Source: Mesomycoplasma ovipneumoniae (lineage in GTDB: Bacteria > Bacillota_I > Bacilli_A > Mycoplasmatales > Metamycoplasmataceae). Taken from it: a stretch of DNA of 64,000 bases. A model generated the notes under the pieces. That model saw only the letters and a list, made by a program, of their open reading frames with translations, did no database searches and was not told the origin of the DNA. The translations under genes were made by a program, and so were the position numbers. Location of the stretch: assembly GCF_035918255.1 (NCBI RefSeq), contig NZ_CP142136.1, forward strand, positions 682,001 to 746,000. The letters run 5' to 3'. Of this stretch, positions 33,999 through 45,809 are shown in pieces; within the stretch, counting starts at the first letter, position 1, and every line of letters begins with the position of its first letter.

Positions 33999-36900
33999 TT
34001 ATCTTGTTGTAGTTGGATTTTCAAATTTATCAGGATAAGTTCCATCATGAATTTGTTGAAAAATTTGGTCTCTTAATTTAGGCTGACCGGTATCATGAGA
34101 AAATCGATTATTTTCAGAATTATAATAAATCATTGTTAACATATCATTTAATTTTAAATCTGAAGATTTGTAATAGGTGTTTCAAACCCAACCTGGAATT
34201 TTTACAGGATTACCTATTACTTTATCAATAAAGTTTTTATAATCAGCATCGGTATTTTTAGTTTTATTTGATTGTTCGCCATTTTGTAACGATGTACGAA
34301 TTATTTCGGATGCAGTATAAGAAGACAAAGCACCACCGTAAAATGCCCAAGTTTTAACTGCAAGCTTAGAAATTCTTGACTCATATGTATAAAAAAGAAG
34401 GATTAACACTAATCTATAAAGAAATCTTCCCTTCGCGGTGTCTTTAAAGTTATCAATTGAAATTTTTGCCTTTGTTTTTTCAGAATACCATATTTTGTGA
34501 AATAACTTTGAAATTGCGTCTAATTGAGAATCTTTTCCACCGGCGCCGGATCCATTATTTCCACCGGATCCACTATTTCCGCCGGACCCAAAAACTTCCT
34601 TTAATGAAATTCCGGTGTATTGTATGTTATTTAATTCATTTAGAATCGGAGAGTTGTTATCTTTATTTGCAGAATCTCATTTTGGTGAGGTGAGAAAAAG
34701 TGTATCAAAAAATTCGGCAAACAACTGTGTCGATATTTTTTGTCCTTTTGGTGTGTTTATTGATAAATTTGTCTCATTTATCAAGTTTTGGGTTTCTGTT
34801 TGTGAAGTTGGTTGAACAGAATCATCAATTTTTGGTTCAATTTTGATTACTAAATCAAGATTGAGAACTTTTGAAAGGTCTAATTTATTAAATAAGGTTT
34901 CAAAAAAACTTTTTGCTTGTTGGGTAGTATCTGAATTTTTAATTGAATCAACTATTTGATCCAAAATACCAGAAATAAGGGGATTTTCAAGACCAAGGCC
35001 AATAAATTCTCTTAAAAATTTTTTTAGTATTTCTCTTGGTTTTTCAATTTTAAAACTAGAATAATCCTTATTGTCATCTAAATTTAGCTTTAAATATGAG
35101 GCAATCACATCAATCACTAAATCAGAAAATTTATCATTTTTTACTAAAAAATGCACCACATATCATAAATATGATTTTAAAAATTCACTATTATTTTGTA
35201 GATCAGATTGTTGCTGACTTTGGTTGGTTTGAGTTGCTGATTCATCCTTTAAGAAACTAGCCAAAAGGGAAGAGAAGGTTTTTACATCTTTAAAAGCCAT
35301 TAAATTTTTATTTATATAGCTAAAAACTCTAAAAATTAAAACTTTGTTTGCAGAATCTGGTAAAAATTGCAATAACAAATCTTTGAGTAATGGCTCAATT
35401 TGCTGTTTTTTTTCTTGTGACAAATTGCTAAACAGTGAAAAACTACTTACATCACCAATAGCTAAGGAATTAATTTTTTCTTTAAAAAACTTAGATTGGA
35501 AAATTCTAGTTATAACTTTTCAAAGATTATCTTTTTCAGGTTGTTCAATTTTATTATAAACTGATGCAACTTGTTTAATAAGTTCAACAATAAATTCTTC
35601 ATTTGCAATTTCAGATTCTAAAAGCAAATTAAAATTTGAAAGTGAAAAATCTCCGCTAGTTAATCTGCTTAAAACTGAAATAAACTTTGTAAGTAATGCA
35701 TTTTCTTTTGTATAATTTGCTTCGGCTTGGGGCGAGGTTATTTCGCTAGAAGTTGCTGTTAATGAAGAATTTTGGGATTCTTCAGTATTACTAGTATCAT
35801 TAAAAAGTTGAGTATTTGCTGGTGCTTCAGAAAAATCCTGGCTTACATTAACAGTGGCGGCTTCAGGTGAAAAAAGTCCTTTTGGATCAATTTCTTCCTT
35901 GTAAAAATTATCAAGATTGTTTTGTATTATTTCTTTGACTAATTTAAACAACGGTTGGAATTCAGTTTTTTCAAATTGAGTTTCAAATAGTTTTCCTGCT
36001 AGTGTTCCAAAATTATCAATTAAAGTGTCATTTTTCTCATCTAATTTAACAATAAATTCACCAATAATTTTATTAAAATATTGTTTTTCAAATAATGTTT
36101 TAATTAATGAAAGGTTATTTAGTGGTTTTTGGATTTCTGCTTTTGCAACTATTTTAAAATAGGAATTAAACAAATCTTTTAGTGCCGGCGATTGTAAAAA
36201 TCAGTCAAAAATTGGCATAACACTTTCAAGATATTCTTGTGGAATATTTGCTAAACCTGCCCGAATCTGTTCAGAAATAGGGTTACTTCTAACAACTTCG
36301 GAAATCAAAGTTGCAATACTATCTTGAGAAATTGTGCTTTGATTTTCGCTATTATCTAAAGTATTTGTTTGCTCTGTTGAATAATAATTATTTGCAATAT
36401 CGACGCTAAAACTGTCAAATAAAGTCTCAAGAACTGGTTTTTTAGGGGTTGAATTACCTGAAATTGCATCAAATATGATTGAAATTAAAGCTTTTATTAT
36501 TAATGGTGAATGAGTTTTTGATTGATCACTAAAATCAAAAGTTGATTCTTTTAATTTTGAAAAAATATCACGCACTAAATCCAAAATTGTCTTAACTGAA
36601 TTTTCTGACAAATTTAATTTATATTCTTGCAAAATTACTTTTAAAAATTCAGAAATTGAATTTCAAGTTGAAGAATCTCCTAAAAAAAGGGTAAAAACTT
36701 GCTCAATTAATTGAGTATTTTGTTTGAGAAAATTTTCAACTAGTGAATTAAAATTTGGATGTAATTCAAATGCCTTTTTGTCAAAAAAATACTCAATAAG
36801 TTTTGAAAGTAATTGTTCAACTTGTTTTGATTCGAAAAAGTTAGTTAAAACATTTAAAAGTGAATTTTGAATTTTAGGGTTGCTAAAAAAACTATTTTGG

Positions 36901-39900
36901 TTTAATTTTTCAAGAAGTTGTTTGTGTAAAAATGACTGTCCAAAAAGGTTTTTGAAAAATAAAACTAAATTCTCATCTGAGATTTTAGTTTTGAAATCAA
37001 GACTTGCAAGATTTTTTAAGAGTGTATAAATTGTATCTTGAGTAAAAAAATTATTTAAAAAGTATGAAGAAAAATTTTGAAAAGATAATGCTTCATCAAG
37101 TGAAGCGATTTTACGAGAATATTGTTCAATTTCTAGTGGATTTTGTTTTTTCTCGGCCTCATTAAGACGAAATTTTACTGAATTATATTCGTCAGAATTT
37201 TCTTTATAAAAAGCTTCAAAATTTTCTAAGGCTACCTTTACAAAACCAAAAATTAAATTATCAGTCGAAGCTGATCTATCTTGTTTTCAAAGTTGATATT
37301 TAACTTGAAAATCTTGAAAAATTAGTTCTATTATTGATGTAAAAGTTGCAATTGATTTTTCATTTAATCCTTGTGAGCCTAATGAATTTGAAATTAAACT
37401 AGTAAGGTTGGTTAAAAATTGACCATTTTCTACATTTCTAGCAATAAATTCGTAAATATTTTCCTCAAGTTTTGGCAAATTATTAGCTAAAAACTGAAAG
37501 CCAAAACGATTTAAGTTGTCAATTTGTCGATATGTGCTTTTATTTATTAAAAAATCGTTAATCGCTTGATTTACAATGTCAGCAAGTGGTTTAAATGAAT
37601 TTGAAGACAAAAAATCTTTGAGTGAGTCAAAAAAGAATGAAAAACTAGCAAAATTAGGGTTTGAATCATCGATAAAATTACTTAGGTCAAATTTTGTTAA
37701 AATTGGGTAGAATTTATTAAGTAATTTTTTTAGTGAATCAATTTGGTTTTGACTTAAGTCAAAACTTAGAAGTTCGTGAAATAAATCAAGTAAATTTTTT
37801 GAATCTTTAAAAAAAGTTGAGTAATTTGTATAAATTTGCTCTGAAAAAATTGAAGTAATATTTTCAGCGATATCAGTAGTTTTGATTTGTTTGATCACGC
37901 CTAAGAAATTTTTTGCTGCTTGGTCATTTAATTTAGCCCAAACATTAGTGCGAACAACAACATCGGCAATTGAAACTAAAAGATCAACAATTGAAGTCTG
38001 ATCTGCCTCATTCAAATTAAATTCAAAATTATCGTTAATAATTGTTACTAATAATTGAACAGATTCATGATGTTTTAGTGTTTCAGAGATAAAATTTCGG
38101 ATAAAAGCAACATTATCATTGTCATTGTCAGGATTTTCTAAATAAGTACGGATTATTTCCTGAAAATTCTGTGAATTTTTATAGTCTTTTGACCGAAGAT
38201 GATAATCAGTAATTATTTTAGAAAATAATTTTCTTATCGAATCAAAAGTAAAAACAATTTTTAAATCTTCCTTATTTTTAAGGTCGATTTTAATAATGTT
38301 ATTTATTAATAAATCTTGGACAATTGTTTGGCCAAAAATGGATGCAAAAATTAAATCTTTAATTTTTTCAGGATTGTTATCTGCAAATTCAGAAGTTACA
38401 ACGGTATTTAGAACATCAATTATTTGTTTTTCGTTAAAATCAGCAAAAATATGACTAACAAGGCCAGAAATTGTTGCTTTTTCTCAATTTTTGTTATTAG
38501 TTACATCTTGGACATAGGACTGAAAACGGTCAATTATTTGACTAAAAAAGCCACTTGAGAAAATTTTTTGCAAAATTTCGGTAAAAGAAGCACCGGTTTT
38601 TTGGTTTTCTTGTCAAAAATTAGTTAAAATTTTTTGCACACTTGAATTATTTTGAACAGCTAATTGGATAAAACGGTTTAAAAACGCGCCAAAATTATTA
38701 TTTAGTATCACGTTTACAAAATTTTGTATCGGCGAGTTTTCAGCTTTTTTAATATTTTGAATAGTTAATTTTTCAATTTCAGAATTTTCTGAAATAAATT
38801 TTTCAGGTGAATTGTCGACCGTTAAAGCCTTAAAAATCTCTGAATTTTGACCTAAATTTAGAATTCGACGGTAAGAATTAATGTCTTTTTGGACATATTT
38901 TTCGTCTCATTGTAATTTAGTATTTGCCTTGTTTTTGAATTCTAGGTCTTGTTCAAAGGCTAATTTAAACAGCAAATCTTGGGCCATTTTTTTATAGCCC
39001 TTAGTTGATGGGTGAATGTCTAAGTCGTTTGTAGCAAATTCGGAGTGTTTATCTTGCCAAATTGATTCATTGTATAAATCAACATAATTTACTTTTTGGC
39101 TTTTTGCGGCTTTTTGGATTGTTGAATTCAAGCCTTGTATTATTAAATCAGCATAATTTTCTGGAACGCCAATTTCGTTTGTGAGCATTTTTTCAAAAAA
39201 TTTAATAATTTTTGAAGACAAAGAATTATATCCAACTAAAACTATTTGTAAATCAGGGTTGATTTTTCGCAAACTTTGAATTAATAGTTGTAAATTTCTG
39301 TAAATTTTTTGATTTGCAATTTCAATGTTTTGGTCAAATTCAAAATTTACCTCAGCTTTTGTTGCAAGTTTTTGCATTGGCTTGGCGATTGTGCGAAAAT
39401 CAATAGCTTCGATTAAATCATTTGCACCTAATGAAAGGGTTAGCAAATTAGAATTTTGAATTTTTTTATGTAGTTTTGGGTAGCTATTTGAATTAAAATC
39501 ACCAAAAACTTCACGAATTTGCTCGCCATATGGTGAGTCTAATTTTTTGTCTAAATGATAATTAAAATGAAAATGTGTCTTATCAGAATGTTTATAAAAT
39601 TCATTTTCGGGATTAAGTAAATAAAGTCAATCAGTGACTGTTGTTCAAGAAAGAGCCAAATTATCAAAGGATTTAAGCGCATTTGGTTTTATTTTTTGAA
39701 TAAAACTAGCAAAAAAGGCTGGATATGAGAGTCCATTAATTTTGTTATTTCCGTCAATTTTTCCACGGAGATCAAGTGAATAATCCCAATTAAAACCGGC
39801 AGAAATTGAATCACCTATTGATAAATAGTTAATTTGATCTAAAAGTTTTTCAGTTTGTTGGTCTGAATGGGTTACTGGTATATTAAAGTGCTCGGTTTTA

Positions 39901-40016
39901 TCGCGATTTTTTATACCAATCAAAGTAATTCCAGAGATGGCCAAAGATAAAGTACCAAAACTTAAAAAGATTTTGAATGCTTTTGAAAAATCAGGTTTGG
40001 AGATATTTTTTTTCAA
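33999..40016 (-). CDS. Giant SGNH/GDSL-type hydrolase, membrane-anchored
   Basis: A 2005-residue protein. A hydrophobic anchor at about 13-33 is followed by an SGNH-hydrolase domain (about 50-370): block I GDSISAGF with the nucleophile Ser, block III GANDLIEA, and block V DIHPSTKGY with Asp/His. These enzymes are esterases, lipases or deacetylases. Roughly 1600 residues follow, helical, rich in Asn/Leu/Phe/Lys, without recognised domains, ending in a small region with a Gly/Ser stretch near 34560 (SGGNSGSGGNNGSG). It probably acts at the outer membrane face, for instance on host lipids or sugars. The start is TTG 40014-40016 with weak GGGGT; an upstream ATG is not visible. Confidence 0.8.
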
Positions 40017-40021
40017 TATTT

Positions 40022-40525
40022 TACCCCACTTCTTTTTGTTATTCCAGATTTTTTTAATACAAATCGATATTAGATTGGTCCAATTAGATTAGGAGCAAAC
40101 TAGAAAAATTAAATTAAATTATACACTAAATTAATGTAAAAACGCAGATAATTATCATTTTTCTATATTTTATTTTAAATTCCTCTGTTATTTTTTCATA
40201 ATATGTTAATTTTTTTCAGAAAGATGCTTAATTGTGTATTTTTTTGTTTGCACGGAGATTTATTTTTCCACAGGCGCTTGTCAAACTTTTTAGCCATTTT
40301 ATAAGGTTTTTTTGTCAATTTCTTATTAAATTATTATCATATACATGTTAAATTCGTCTAAATTCCATGCAAAATGCAAAAATTGGATTTTTATCCCTTT
40401 AAATTCAGCAATTTTGATCTATTTAGTTTTTTAACTGTCAATTTCTATTATTTGATTTTAACACAGCTTTTTGATTGTGTCTGAAATTAATATATTAATT
40501 TATCAAATATTTTAATTATTATTTT
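40022..40525. other. Intergenic region upstream of the GDSL gene
   Basis: About 500 bases with no supported gene; it should hold the promoter of the GDSL operon. A single TTTTCCACA resembles a DnaA box (about 40265), but it is solitary. Confidence 0.4.
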
Positions 40526-40564
40526 ATATGAAAAAACTCCGCGGTTAACGGAGTTTTTTCATAT
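40526..40564 (-). terminator. Terminator of tmRNA
   Basis: A near-perfect hairpin, ATATGAAAAAACTCCG / CGGAGTTTTTTCATAT, immediately after the encoded CCA end of tmRNA. It also works as a terminator on the opposite strand. Confidence 0.85.
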
Positions 40565-41093
40565 GGTGGAGGTGCGGGGATTCGAACCCCGATCCAATTA
40601 AAATAATTTATTGGAGTCGACAGTTTAAATTTCATTATAAAAAGGTATTTATAAAGGTATAAAAATATAATAATTTATAAAAAAGAATAAGAATATGTTA
40701 ATAAAAAAGAATAAGAATAATAAGAATTAAGAATAAAGAATAAGTTAAGAATAAGAATTAAGAATTAATAAATCAAAGGAGTTAAATAGTCCTGTATTTT
40801 AAAAATGTATTTGAAAACCAAAAACATATATTTACTAACTATTTTAGTACTTACAGGGAAAACTTAATATATTGAATTAAGGAAGATATATTATCGAAAT
40901 AAAAAACTTATAGGTTTTATTATGAATTAAAGTGTTGCAAAATTTAATTGGGTATTCATTAATGAGTGATTAAATGTTGCATCATCATTAGCTTTAATTG
41001 AATCTTTTGCGTTTAGATTTACATTAGTATTATGGTCTACCAAACCACTGCATCCAAAAAATTTTTTTAATTGTCAAAACCAGAGTCACCCCC
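40564..41093 (-). ncRNA. ssrA: Transfer-messenger RNA (tmRNA)
   Basis: tmRNA rescues stalled ribosomes and adds a degradation tag. The 5' end GGGGGTGACTCTGGTTTTGA pairs with the 3' end CACCTCC-ACCA to form the acceptor stem (7 pairs), and GGGGTTCGAATCCCC is the T arm. The tag frame appears to start after UAGAC at 41034 (HNTNVNLNAKDSIK...) and ends ...NTQLNFATL at UAA 40927, 35 codons, long but similar in style to the M. pulmonis tag ending AFASV. The RNA is about 530 nt, clearly longer than usual for mycoplasmas, because the part after the tag holds an AAGAAT-rich tract (40679-40777). Confidence 0.93.
40679..40777. repeat. AAGAAT-rich low-complexity tract inside tmRNA
   Basis: Irregular plus-strand AAGAAT / AAGAATT / AAGAATAAG units, about a dozen, falling between the tag stop and the T-arm half of tmRNA, where pseudoknots normally lie. 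Confidence 0.85.
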
Positions 41094-41098
41094 ATTTA

Positions 41099-41183
41099 TG
41101 CTATAGCTATTTCAAAGTATTTATAGAAATAGCTATAACACATTATAACATATTTTTTAATTGGTATTAAAAAAAAAAAAAAA
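41099..41183 (-). promoter_or_regulatory. Promoter and 5' leader hairpin of pre-tmRNA
   Basis: Minus strand: a T15 run (A run 41169-41183 on plus) leads directly into TTAATA, 17 bases, and TATAAT (41142-41147). The leader before the mature 5' end can fold into a TAGCTATTTC / GAAATAGCTA hairpin, probably removed during maturation. Confidence 0.6.
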
Positions 41184-41228
41184 TTAACTACATGGATTCG
41201 AAATTAATATCAATAATCGGTTTTTAAA

Positions 41229-42611
41229 TTATAAATTGGGATTATTTTTATTAATTTTGTCAATTTTTTCAGTTATTTTAGTAATTTTAAATGCATCAAT
41301 TTTTTGTGTTAAATTATTTAAATAGCCTTCGACAATTTTATTAAGGTTCTCTTGAATTTCGCCAGCATCCTTGATAATTCTTTCTGCTAATGATCTACTT
41401 TTTTCTGCTTTAGTGTTAATTTTGTTTATTAATGCTTTTAGTGTTTTTTCTTTTCAGTCATCAAACTTTTGAATGATTTTACTTGCATCTTCAAGACTTT
41501 GACTTTGAATCTCTAATTTATTTTCTTTTAGAATTATTGATTTTAAAAGCATTAAAAGCGCTAAATAAAAATGTGGACGGCAAATGAAAATTTTTTCATA
41601 ATTAGGGGCGACATCAATTGTAAAGTATTTTTCAGGTTCAAGTTCTGTTACTAAAATAGCATAGCTAGCATTTTTCTTTTTACGGTCTTCCTCAATTTTT
41701 TTGAAGAAATCTTTGTTTTTTTGTTTTCCAGATTTTTCTTTTGATTCAGATTTTGCTTCTAAAATGATTTTTGTTTCAACATTTCGACTTTGATCATTAA
41801 TTGTAAAAATAAAGTCGGATTTTGTTGCTTTTTCCCCTGGTTCACCCTTAATATTTACGGTATCTTTTTTTAGTTCAACAACAACTGAATCATTGTCATC
41901 TTTACCAAAAGGAAAAACATCTCTATACCTTTCTAAAATTCAGTTTTCTAGATTTTCTCCTATTTGTTTTGAACTAATATTTTTATATTTATATTTATTT
42001 AATTCCTCTTCTAGGTCATTTATTTTGGTATCTTTTTCGTTAAGGGAATGTTCAAATCCTGCTTTTACATCAACGGTTGTTTTTTCACGCACTTCAGCTA
42101 TTTGTTCCAGCCATTTTTTCTCGGTATCTTGCTTAAATTGCTCGTATTCTTTAGATTGAACAGATAAAAATTTCGCTTCCTTTTCTTTAATAGCGCTATT
42201 AATTGTGCTATCTTGGTATTTTTCCATACCATTAATTTTTTCTTGCAGTTCTTTAATTGTTCCTTGCATTTCAGCGATTGTAATATCTTTTTGACCAATT
42301 TCTTCCGAATGTTTTAAACTTAAGTCTGCTTTTACCTTATCATTTTGGCCTTTTAATTTTCCAATTTCCTCTCTAAGATTTTTATTTTCCTCTTTTATTT
42401 TTTTAATTTCAACATCATTTGCATAAATATCGTTGCGAATTTGGACAGTATATTCACTTAATTTATTTTTTGTTTGATCGTCTATATAATTTTGTACTTC
42501 ACTTACAAGGGAAAATCAATCACCTTTCTTGGCATCCTCTAGAAGTTGGTATGTTAGTGTTTCTTTATTAATTAATTTGACTTTTATTTCATTGTTTTTC
42601 TTTATTTCCAT
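41229..42611 (-). CDS. DUF2130-family coiled-coil protein
   Basis: A 460-residue protein from ATG 42609-42611 (MEIKKNNEIKVKLINKETLTYQLL) to TAA 41229. Residues about 80-250 form a long Glu/Lys-rich coiled coil (KIKEENKNLREEIGKLKGQNDKVKADLSLK). The C-terminal domain (about 250-440; ENLENWILERYRDVFPFGKDDNDSVVVE, DFIFTINDQSRNVETKIILEAKSE, SYAILVTELEPE) matches the DUF2130 pattern, whose D...ExK arrangement suggests a nuclease-like fold. Role unknown; a DNA-related function is inference. Transcribed on its own between tmRNA and the divergent Smr gene. Confidence 0.8.
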
Positions 42612-42685
42612 AGCACAATTAATTTTAACACATATTTAAAAATAGGCAAATTTTTCAAATTAGATAAAAAAAATTAAAAATGCGG

Positions 42686-42691
42686 TATAAT
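42686..42691 (+). promoter_or_regulatory. -10 box for the Smr-domain gene
   Basis: TATAAT in GCGGTATAATTAAATC, 60 bases before the ATG. Confidence 0.5.
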
Positions 42692-42751
42692 TAAATCTTA
42701 GTTAATTTAAGAACGACCTTAAATTAAAACAGTCAAGCTAATTATCTTAAA

Positions 42752-43087
42752 ATGAAAAATAAAAAGAAATCAAAAGAAATTCACTTTGGTGAATGAGATC
42801 AAATATTAAATTTAACTCAGAGTCAAAAAAATAATATTTTTTCAAATTTTGATTTTGATGATAAAATAAGTTTTGACTTTCACGGTTTAGACACTCAAAA
42901 AACAGTAGCAATTGTTGAAAATTTAATGTTTGAGTTTAGAAAATCCAATAAAAAATGTATAAATCTAATTTCTGGTGTTGGTTTAGGACATGTTCGTGAG
43001 CAAATTTTGGATAGTTTATCATTTTATTCTAACGAATTTGTAATTGGGTTTGAAAATCAAGGTCTAATTCGTGTTTGCAAAAAGTAA
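42752..43087 (+). CDS. Small Smr-domain protein
   Basis: A 111-residue protein whose C-terminal 75 residues match the Smr domain found at the end of MutS2: SFDFHGLDTQKTVAIVENLMFEFRKSNKKCINLISGVGLGHVREQILDSL, with DFHG in place of the usual DLHG and a GxGxxHxR-like loop (GLGHVRE). Smr domains are endonucleases or RNA/DNA binders, some acting on collided ribosomes. It is too small for MutS2 and no MutS core is present. One UGA-Trp (GEWDQ). Not visible as a long frame in code 11. RNase J lies downstream after 200 bases. Confidence 0.8.
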
Positions 43088-43289
43088 ATTTTAGAAAAAA
43101 CTAAAATTTTGTTAAAATTTGTTTTTATTTAAATTCAAATGAAAGCAATCTAATTTTTAGTCTAACGGTTGTGACTAAAAATTATTGTTAGTTTGAAAAT
43201 CATTTTTATAATAAATAATTCATTTTTATAAATTTAGAATTTATTATCCCTTGAAAAATATAATATTTGATAATTATGACAGGAAAAAT

Positions 43290-45806
43290 ATGTCACTAAC
43301 TACTAACCCAACCCGTTTTTTTGGTCTTGGCGGAATGCAAGAAATTGGGAAATCAACGCTTATAATTGAAGATAATTATGATATTGTAATTATTGATGCT
43401 GGTATTAAGTTTGCTAACCTTTTTTCGACAGGAATCAAAGGAATGGTTCCAAATTACCAATATCTTTTAAAAAATCAAGCAAAAATTCGCGGTATTTTTA
43501 TCACCCATGGTCATGAAGATCATATTGGCGGAATTGTTTATCTTGTTCAAGAAGTTCAAATTAAAAAAATTTTTGCCCCAAAAATTGCAATTGAATATTT
43601 AAAAGCCAAATTTGTTGACCATAAAATTAAAAAGGAAATTGAGTTTGTTGAAATAAAAAAGGACGATGTCTATTATTTTGAAAGTTTTAAAGTCGACTTT
43701 TGAACTGCTCAGCACTCAATTCCTGATGCCTTTGGTGTTCGAGTAACTTCAAAACATGGTTCAATTATGTGTACTGGTGATTTTCGTTTTGATTATACTC
43801 CAATTGGAAATTACACTGATTTTGATAAGTTAAAGCAAATCGGGAAAAACAATCTGACAGTACTTTTTTCAGATTCAACAAATGCAATGCGGCCAAACCA
43901 CTCACCCTCTGAGCGTGACATTCTTGCTGATATTGAAATGCATATGCGTGCGGCAACAAGAAAAATTATCATTACCGCATTTGCCTCAAATTTAACAAGA
44001 ATTAAGGCGCTAATTGAAATTGGAATTAAATTAGATAAGAAAATTCTTGTCTTTGGGAGATCAATGGTAAATGGGATTAATATTGGTCGGCGTTCTGGCT
44101 ATATTAATGCTCCTGATGAGGCTTTTCTTGGTAAAAATTTATCAGGTGTTGAAGAAAATCAAATGCTAATTTTAACAACCGGATCTCAAGGTGAACAACT
44201 AGCTGCTCTTGATCGAATGTCAAACAAAAAACACCCTAAAATCAGCATCGAACCTCGTGATATGGTTATTTTTTCTTCATCGCCAATTCCAGGAAACAAA
44301 ATTAAAATTGAGCATTTAATTAACCGACTTTATAAATTAGGCGCAATTATTAAAGAAAACGGGCCTGATGGTTATCTTCATACTTCAGGGCATGCTTATA
44401 AATCTGAACATGAAAAAATTTTCCAACTAACAAAGCCAAAATATTTTTTCCCTTATCATGGCGAATACCGAATGGCTCTTGCTCACTCTCAAACGGCAAT
44501 TGAATCTGGAGTTAATCCAAAAAATGTGATAATTCCGGATAATGGTGAAGTTTTTGAAATTGTTAACCAAGAAGTTCGTAAAACCAAGAGAAAAATTCCG
44601 TGCGAGCCTATTTACATTGATGGAGATACAATTTCACGTGATAATTCGCGGATTATAAACGAACGTCAATACATGCGTGAAAACGGTGTTGTTTTTATTT
44701 TTGTCCCTTTTGATAAAAAAAATAATGAAATTAAAGGTAGAATCTCGATTATTACAAAAGGTGTCTTTTCAATTCGAACAGGAAGCCCAATTATTGCCGA
44801 CATTAGGCGAATTAGCTATTCATCAATTCGTTTTTTTGTGCAAAAAGATCCAAACTGATCAATGCCACAATTAAAACAACTTTTAAAAAATAGATTGGGT
44901 TCATATTTTCATCGGTCAAAACGCTGAAATCCGGTTGTTTTGTCAAAATTCATTTTTGTTGATGAAAAATTTGATTTTTTAGCCAACTATGAACAAAAAG
45001 AAGCGGAAAAATTTGTTGATTATAAAACAGTGCAGACAAAATTAGCAAACCCAGTTAATAAAAAAGTTGTCAAACCAAGTTCAAATAATAAATCTTCTAG
45101 CACAAATCAGCAAAAAAATGGCAATTCAAGCGAAAATGTAGCTGTTAAGCCGAATAATTTAGGCAAAAAAAATCTAAATTATTATAATAAGCAAGAAAGT
45201 ACAAATGAAAAATTAGCCAAATCAAGTAAAAAAAATATTCCAAATAAAATAGCAAAAAAATCACTAAATTCGCAAAATATTCTAAAAAATGAGGCTCAAG
45301 CTAACTCAAACCACGAAATAACTTTTGTTAATAGCGAGTCTTCTCTAAATAAAAAAACACGGATTCAATCAAAAAAACCTGACTATTTGACAACAAATTC
45401 AAGCAATTCTGGGGATAATTTAAATAGTAAAAATATTCATCCAAAATCTAGAAAAAATCAAAATACAGCAAATTTTAAACAACTTTTTCCAAAAAATATA
45501 AAGCAAAATCCTGTTACTTTTTCAAAAAATGCTGATAATGATAATTTTGAAAACTTAAATTATCGTAATAAAAAATATAATAAAAACAGTAAAAATTTAA
45601 ATCCAAATTTTGTTAAAAAGCAAGCGTCTCACCTTAAAAACACTAAAATATGCCCGGTTTTTTACCCTAAAAGCCCTGATTCTACGCAAGTAACTTTTCA
45701 TAAAAAGCCAATAACAAGCAAAAAAAATTATAAAAGCCAAAATTTGAATGATAAAATTGGCAAATCTGAAAATTCAAAACCTAAACAAACAACAGAAAGC
45801 AATTAA
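43290..45806 (+). CDS. rnj: Ribonuclease J with long Asn/Lys/Ser-rich tail
   Basis: RNase J is the main 5'-3' exonuclease/endonuclease for mRNA decay in Gram-positive relatives. The metallo-beta-lactamase motif HGHEDH lies at 73-78, with GDFRFD, SDSTNA and the beta-CASP part (GSQGE, HTSGHAYKSE) following. The catalytic core spans about 1-560. The next 275 residues are highly polar, dominated by Asn, Lys and Ser, without a folded-domain signal, perhaps an RNA-binding or scaffold tail. ATG 43290 with AGGAAA is preferred over an in-frame TTG at 43251 that lacks a ribosome site. Total 838 residues; uvrA starts 3 bases after the stop. Confidence 0.93.
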
Positions 45807-45809
45807 GAA

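Noticed and set aside
40255-40285. DnaA box / replication origin
   Set aside because: A single TTTTCCACA without dnaA, dnaN or a box cluster.
40564-40600. tRNA gene suggested by GGTTCGAATCC and CCA
   Set aside because: No anticodon arm; the 5' partner half lies 490 bases away and a tag frame is present, so it is tmRNA.
43251-43289. TTG start for RNase J, 13 codons upstream
   Set aside because: No ribosome site; ATG 43290 has AGGAAA and begins close to the conserved core.
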